NCBI GenBank assembly: GCA_937958345.1
Contig: CALGNW010000224.1
Coordinates: 1 to 17,993, forward strand
Direction: 5' to 3'
DNA from: an uncultured Neomegalonema sp.
Lineage (GTDB): Bacteria > Pseudomonadota > Alphaproteobacteria > Rhodobacterales > Rhodobacteraceae
DNA length: 17,993 nucleotides
Part shown: positions 14,584-17,993 of the stretch, in pieces
Numbering within the stretch: position 1 is the stretch's first letter
Layout of the letters: every line of letters starts with the position of its first letter
Notes under the pieces: generated by a model
Told to the model about the DNA's origin: nothing
Databases searched by the model: none
The model's input: the letters and a program-made list of their open reading frames with translations, nothing else
Made by a program: the position numbers and the translations under genes

Positions 14584-15006
14584 TTAAGCCGGGTCGCAGC
14601 CGAGCAGTTTCGTCAAAACCGCCCATTCATCCTCGGCAACGGGCGCAACAGACAGGCGCGATTGCTTCACCAGCGCCATTTCCTGCAATTTCGGGTGCGC
14701 TTTGATCTCCTGCAGCGTCACGGGCGTTTTCGCGGGCATCACCGCACGCACATCGACGCACTCCCAGCGCGGATCATCGGTTTTCGAATCCGGGTGAGCC
14801 GCCGCGCAGACCTCCAGAATACCAACAATCTGCTTTTCACCGACCGAGTGATAAAAGAACCCGCGCTCGCCGGGTTTCATGGCGCGCATGTTGTTCCGCG
14901 CCTGATAGTTCCGAACGCCGTCCCACTCTTCGCCCGCCGCCCCCCGCGCGACCAGATCGTCCCATGAAAAGGCGTCCGGTTCGGATTTGAACAGCCAATA
15001 TGCCAT
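14584..15006 (-). CDS. EVE domain-containing protein
   Basis: EVE domains have a PUA/YTH-like fold and are thought to recognise modified bases in nucleic acid. This 140-residue protein is a single EVE domain: YWLFKSEPDAFSWDDL at 3-18, WDGVRNYQARNNMRAMKPGE at 28-47, FFYHS, then VGILEV and a C-terminal ALVKQSRLSVAPV. The start at 15006 gives the canonical MAYWLFKSEP opening; an ATG at 15123 in frame lies inside the DUF983 gene. It begins five bases beyond the DUF983 stop, so the two are one operon. No nuclease or restriction domain is fused. A housekeeping role is likelier than defence here. Confidence 0.91.
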   Translation of the reverse strand: MAYWLFKSEPDAFSWDDLVARGAAGEEWDGVRNYQARNNMRAMKPGERGFFYHSVGEKQIVGILEVCAAAHPDSKTDDPRWECVDVRAVMPAKTPVTLQEIKAHPKLQEMALVKQSRLSVAPVAEDEWAVLTKLLGCDPA

Positions 15007-15011
15007 GGTTT

Positions 15012-15404
15012 TCAGGTTCCCGAACCAAATCCGTGCATGCGCAAAGCCCATTGCAGTGCGATCACAAACCCCTTCGCAAGCGGCAGGATCGCCAGTGCCA
15101 CCACTGCGGTCAGCACCGGCCACAGGATCATATGCACCATATCCGGCAACGGCCAGTTCATCGCCCCGTACACCATAACCGGCCCGATCAGATGTCCCGT
15201 GATCAGAATTGTGATCCAGGGGTGCATGTCATCAGCGCGATGATGATGAAACTGCTGCCCGCAGGACGCGCATTCGTCGCGCACGGTAAGATAGCCGCTG
15301 AACATCTTTCCCTCGCAACAGCGGGGGCATTTGCGCCGCATACCTTGCAGCAACGCGGGCCATACAGGGCGCTTGCCGTCGGATTCGGCGGTTTGTTCGG
15401 TCAT
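15012..15404 (-). CDS. DUF983 zinc-ribbon membrane protein
   Basis: A 130-residue protein. The cytoplasmic part has a zinc ribbon: CPRC at 26-29 and CASC at 45-48. Two membrane helices follow at about 62-82 and 90-112. The order CPRC-x15-CASC-x-HHHRADD-helix-helix is the DUF983 layout. In Alphaproteobacteria DUF983 often lies in or near cytochrome-oxidase or RNA-related operons; here its partner is the EVE gene. The function is unknown. The ribosome site is modest (GGAAATAG). Confidence 0.9.
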   Translation of the reverse strand: MTEQTAESDGKRPVWPALLQGMRRKCPRCCEGKMFSGYLTVRDECASCGQQFHHHRADDMHPWITILITGHLIGPVMVYGAMNWPLPDMVHMILWPVLTAVVALAILPLAKGFVIALQWALRMHGFGSGT

Positions 15405-15633
15405 CGTTCTATTTCCGGTAAAATTGCCGCTCGGACATCAGTGTAGCGCAAATCGCGGGCATTGCGGATCGTGTCAGCATGTCGCGACCGGATTTGCCGC
15501 ATTTCTCGATAAAAAACTGGGCGAGACGCGACGGAATCCCGGACCCGTGCCGTTAGAGGACCATCGAAGGGCATTCGGATCAAGCGTTTGAGACCAAAAA
15601 CAAAGTGCCCGAAAGATAGAGGAAACAAGGAAG

Positions 15634-16179
15634 ATGAAACGGAGCCTTATACATCTGACCGCGCTCGCGGCTCTCGCGGGCATGATTGTCACGACGGCGG
15701 GCCATGCGGATCAGGCGTCGGGCAAACAGACCATGTTTGAGCGTTTTGACCGCAATGCGGATGGCCGCGTCACCCGCGACGAGGCACGCAGCGCACTCAA
15801 CGACCGGTTTGCGCGGATGGACACGGACAACAACGGAACCGTCACACGCGACGAGAAAAAAGCGATGCGTCAGGACCAGCGGTTCCGCAGAATGGACGGC
15901 AACGGCGACGGCGGTGTCACACTGCCCGAGATGGAGGCCGCGATGATGCAGCGCGTTCAGACCCGCTTTGCAAGACTGGACGGCAACGGTGACGGCATCG
16001 TCACGCGCGACGAAGTACAGGCGGCGCGCGCCGGCCGCGCCGAACGCCGCGGCCCGATGACACTGCAAGACCTTGACGCCCGTGTGATGCGTATGTTTGA
16101 CCGGGCGGACCGAAACAGGGACGGCGTGATTGCGCCGGACGAAGCCGACTTGATGCGCGCCCATGGTCAGCGCAATTAA
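15634..16179 (+). CDS. Exported five-EF-hand calcium-binding protein
   Basis: A secreted or periplasmic protein of 181 residues. The signal peptide covers 1-25 (cut after GHA). Five 12-residue EF-hand loops each start with Asp and end with Glu: 39-50, 63-74, 88-99, 116-127 and 159-170. All keep the DxNxDG core closely enough to bind Ca2+. The helices between them are rich in Arg and Ala. GAGGAA at 15619-15624 is the ribosome site. The gene is 67 bases before the sigma-factor gene in the same direction, so it may be a target of that sigma factor or a sensor input; the link is inference. The 229 bases upstream (15405-15633) show no gene or clear promoter to my eye. Confidence 0.88.
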   Translation: MKRSLIHLTALAALAGMIVTTAGHADQASGKQTMFERFDRNADGRVTRDEARSALNDRFARMDTDNNGTVTRDEKKAMRQDQRFRRMDGNGDGGVTLPEMEAAMMQRVQTRFARLDGNGDGIVTRDEVQAARAGRAERRGPMTLQDLDARVMRMFDRADRNRDGVIAPDEADLMRAHGQRN

Positions 16180-16246
16180 GAGTGTAACACCAGATTGGGC
16201 GGCGCAGCCTCGCGCCTCCCGGCCTGTGCCGAGGGTGCAAGGACGC

Positions 16247-16819
16247 ATGAGTGCTGCGATTCCGAAGGGCGAAGATGACGACGCATTAATCGTGCGCTTC
16301 GCTGCGGGGGATCAGTCTGCTGCGCGCATTCTGGCAGAACGCCATACCGGACGGGTTCTTGCGGTCGCCACCCGCATGCTCAACAACCCGACCGATGCCG
16401 AGGATGTGGCGCAAGAGGCGATGATGCGGGCTTGGAAAAACGCCGGAGACTGGCGCCCCGGCGAGGCTAAGTTCTCGACATGGCTGCATAAAGTTGCGGT
16501 AAACCTGTGTTACGACAGATTGCGCAAGCGCCGCACGAAACCGCTGGAAGACGCGCCGGAACCGGTCGATGACCGGGCCAGCGCCCAGGAAGGACTGGAG
16601 GCCGATGACCGGATGTCTATTCTCAAGGCGGCGATGATGGAATTGCCCGAGCGCCAACGCGCTGCAATCCAGCTCAGCCACTACGAGGAAAAGAGCAATC
16701 CGGAAACGGCAGAAATTCTCGAGATCAGCGTCGAAGCAGTGGAATCGCTGCTGTCACGCGGTCGCCGGGCTCTACGCATCGCGCTTTCAGACAAGCGCGC
16801 ACTCCTGATGGAGGAATGA
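16247..16819 (+). CDS. ECF RNA polymerase sigma factor
   Basis: A 190-residue extracytoplasmic-function sigma factor. Region 2 spans about 28-95: RVLAVATRMLNNPTDAEDVAQEAMMRAWKN with the DAEDVAQEA core, then FSTWLHKVAVNLCYDRLRKR as the promoter-melting helix. Region 4 covers about 122-178, with LPERQRAAIQLSHYE and a helix-turn-helix NPETAEILEISVEAVESLLSRGRRALR. AAGGA at 16239-16243 supports the ATG at 16247 over an in-frame ATG at 16163 that overlaps the EF-hand gene. Two bases separate its stop from the next gene start, so it is coupled to a membrane protein in the anti-sigma position. The target regulon is unknown. Confidence 0.94.
   Translation: MSAAIPKGEDDDALIVRFAAGDQSAARILAERHTGRVLAVATRMLNNPTDAEDVAQEAMMRAWKNAGDWRPGEAKFSTWLHKVAVNLCYDRLRKRRTKPLEDAPEPVDDRASAQEGLEADDRMSILKAAMMELPERQRAAIQLSHYEEKSNPETAEILEISVEAVESLLSRGRRALRIALSDKRALLMEE
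16810..16815 (+). promoter_or_regulatory. Ribosome binding site deciding the start of the membrane partner
   Basis: GGAGGA lies at the end of the sigma-factor gene. It abuts an ATG at 16816 directly, too close to use, but stands six bases before the ATG at 16822. The partner protein therefore most likely starts at 16822, two residues shorter than the longest reading. Confidence 0.65.
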
Positions 16820-16821
16820 AG

Positions 16822-17319
16822 ATGATTATGACGATTGACAGATTTGACGAACTGGCCAGCGCCTACGGGGCTTCGATTTTCCTGTGGCCCGCTGACGAAC
16901 AGGCCGCAGCCAATGCCCTCGCCGCCGCCTCGCCCGAGGCGCAGGCAGTTCTGGCCCGCGAAAAGGCCCTTGATTCGGCGATGGACGCATGGGAAGCCCC
17001 CGCTCCGTCCGAGGCGCTGATGGCCAAAATTCTGGGCGACGCCGCCGAGGTAAGCGCCGCCGCGCCGCTCGCCGCCCCCGCACCGCGCGCTGAACCTAAA
17101 AAGCCGGGCTTCTTCTCGCGGTTCTTCGGCGAAATGGGCTGGCGACCGGTCGGCGCAATGACCGCCTGTCTTGCCATCGGTTTTGTTGCCGGCCTGTCGG
17201 GCGCACCCGCACCGATTGAAGGCGAGCAACAGGCATTAAGCACAGAAGACAACGCAGTCGTTGCCACTTTCTTTGCCGACGACGACGAGAGTGATCCGTT
17301 CGACATGGAGATCCTCTGA
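16822..17319 (+). CDS. One-pass membrane protein in the anti-sigma position
   Basis: A 165-residue protein. The N-terminal half (1-75) is an acidic, Ala-rich helical domain; an Ala/Pro linker (77-92) follows, then a basic stretch KKPGFFSRFFGEMGWR, a helix at about 110-128, and a short acidic periplasmic tail ending DMEIL. This layout fits an anti-sigma factor or its regulator, with the cytoplasmic domain free to hold the ECF sigma. It has no HxxxCxxC zinc anti-sigma motif, so it is not of the ZAS type. It is sandwiched by coupling: two bases after the sigma stop, and a one-base TGATG overlap with the sensor gene. The function is inferred from position only. Confidence 0.75.
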   Translation: MIMTIDRFDELASAYGASIFLWPADEQAAANALAAASPEAQAVLAREKALDSAMDAWEAPAPSEALMAKILGDAAEVSAAAPLAAPAPRAEPKKPGFFSRFFGEMGWRPVGAMTACLAIGFVAGLSGAPAPIEGEQQALSTEDNAVVATFFADDDESDPFDMEIL

Positions 17320-17786
17320 TGGCAGAGGCGACGAAATCCGGTTGGTTGAAAATTGTTTTGGGGCTGTCACTTGCCCTGAACGTCTTCTTCCTCGGCCTGA
17401 CCGGCGGATCACTCTTTCAGGGCAAATCTGAACGGCGCGGCGACGCGCCGAACAGCTTTCTTGCGACCCTCAGCGACGAGCGCAAGGCGGAGGTGCAGGC
17501 CGTCTTCGCGAAAATGCGCGAGGACCGCAAGGCATCGCGCCAGACCACCCGCGCGTCTTGGGCGCAGGTACGCGAGGCAATGACCGCCGTTCCTTACGAC
17601 CGCGCGGCGATGGAGGCCGCGATGGACGGCGTAATCGACGCCCGCACCGAACGCTCGCGCACGCGCTATGCCCAGATGGTTGATTTTGTCTCTGGCATGA
17701 CCGACGAGGAACGGGTCGCATTTTCCGATGCGATGCGGGAACGCTGGCGTAACCGGCGTGGACGGCGTGAGGCGCGCGAAAACTAA
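17319..17786 (+). CDS. Spy/CpxP-like periplasmic sensor (heavy-metal resistance family)
   Basis: A 155-residue protein with an N-terminal membrane anchor at about 9-30 and a highly charged helical periplasmic domain. The body has paired LTxxQ-like turns in degenerate form: FLATLSDERKAEVQAVFAKMR at 47-67 and FVSGMTDEERVAFSDAMRER at 123-142, typical of the Spy/CpxP and CnrX-like periplasmic sensors. No cysteine or histidine cluster for metal is visible, so stress of the envelope is as likely an input as metal. It is the last gene of the trio; GGAG at 17307-17310 is its ribosome site. A strong terminator follows. Confidence 0.8.
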   Translation: MAEATKSGWLKIVLGLSLALNVFFLGLTGGSLFQGKSERRGDAPNSFLATLSDERKAEVQAVFAKMREDRKASRQTTRASWAQVREAMTAVPYDRAAMEAAMDGVIDARTERSRTRYAQMVDFVSGMTDEERVAFSDAMRERWRNRRGRREAREN

Positions 17787-17831
17787 GCCGCCGCCCTCGA
17801 TAAACGCCTTTCCTAAGGTCGCTTGAACGAT

Positions 17832-17864
17832 AAGATGAGGTGTGCATCCCGCACGCCTCATTTT
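17832..17864 (+). terminator. Intrinsic terminator of the sigma-factor operon
   Basis: AAGATGAGGTGTGC (17832-17845) pairs with GCACGCCTCATTTT (17851-17864) across a five-base loop. The 14-bp stem has two G-T wobbles, and its right side carries the T-run. It lies 46 bases after the sensor stop and just before the aminotransferase start. This is the clearest terminator in the window. Confidence 0.78.
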
Positions 17865-17878
17865 CGGTGGTCCGCCCC

Positions 17879-17993
17879 ATGCTGAAACTCAATCCCGCCA
17901 TCGACGCCCTTTCCATGCCCGCCATTCCAAAAGTGCAAGCAGGGGCGCGCGCTTATGATGGCGGCCTTGGTCCCTTGCTGGATCTGTCCCAAG
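17879..17993 (+). CDS. Probable PLP-dependent aminotransferase, 5' end only
   Basis: Only the first 38 codons are in the window: MLKLNPAIDALSMPAIPKVQ, then AGARAYDGGLGPLLDLSQ. The pattern 'LNP.I..L..P.IP..Q......GG.GPL.DLSQ' matches the start of class I/II aminotransferases found in Rhodobacterales, where the GPLIDLSQAVPGYPP segment leads to the PLP domain. No catalytic residue is yet visible, so the call rests on the N-terminal pattern alone. A GGTGG upstream may serve as the ribosome site. Confidence 0.55.
   Translation, partial: MLKLNPAIDALSMPAIPKVQAGARAYDGGLGPLLDLSQ

Noticed and set aside
14584..15006. EVE-domain gene as part of a restriction or phage-defence system
   Set aside because: It is a standalone EVE domain in an operon with DUF983, with no nuclease or methylase nearby, so a housekeeping role is more likely.
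15405..15633. Minus-strand frame 15401-15628 and plus-strand frame 15331-15591 as genes
   Set aside because: There is no ribosome site or recognisable motif, and they overlap neighbours. I see no supported gene in this gap.
16201..16216. GGCGC...GCGCC hairpin before the sigma-factor gene
   Set aside because: A five-base GC stem is expected by chance in DNA of this composition, and there is no T-tract.

Overview
The window looks like a high-GC alphaproteobacterial chromosome, most probably Rhodobacterales or a close relative. The adenine phosphoribosyltransferase, the DUF983/EVE pair, the MOSC/Nudix pair, the CinA-like/SfsA pair and the methionine aminopeptidase/RadC pair all have that flavour. 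This is inferred from protein resemblance and base composition; no search was run. I see no tRNA, rRNA, CRISPR array or complete insertion sequence.

Layout. (1) 1-5054 is housekeeping: apt, a convergent GlcD/D2HGDH-type flavoprotein oxidase, a divergent MOSC gene overlapping a Nudix hydrolase, then a CinA-like MoCF-binding protein divergent from sfsA. (2) 5055-6527 is visibly AT-richer and holds an orphan gene with an HNH/treble-clef-like set of cysteines, ending at a perfect 17-bp Zur-type palindrome. (3) 6528-9694 is a four-gene cassette matching the Zrg-type zinc uptake module: a His/Asp-rich periplasmic DUF2796 protein, an ABC ATPase, an FtsX-like permease and an exported DUF3299 protein. 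(4) 9740-12491 holds a membrane-anchored SGNH hydrolase, a Tat-exported intradiol-dioxygenase-like protein paired with an MsrQ-like haem membrane protein, and a pyridoxamine-phosphate-oxidase-fold protein. (5) 12543-15404 returns to housekeeping: map, radC, a GlsB/YeaQ-type membrane protein, an EVE-domain protein and DUF983. (6) 15634-17786 is a five-EF-hand exported protein followed by a coupled trio: an ECF sigma factor, a one-pass membrane protein in the anti-sigma position, and a Spy/CpxP-like periplasmic sensor. A strong intrinsic terminator follows, then the 5' end of a probable PLP-dependent aminotransferase.

How the genes work together. The clearest unit is the zinc module. The palindrome at 6401-6417 contains a TATAAT hexamer, so a Zur repressor bound there would plausibly block the promoter when zinc is plentiful. 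When zinc is scarce, the exported zinc-binding protein, the ABC ATPase/permease and DUF3299 would be made. The second unit is the Tat/haem pair at 10681-11802, whose arrangement resembles the MsrPQ methionine sulfoxide reductase but with a different exported partner. The third is the ECF cluster, where the sigma factor, membrane protein and periplasmic sensor are translationally coupled. The whole stretch 5055-12542 may be an insertion between sfsA and map, a hypothesis resting on remembered gene order.
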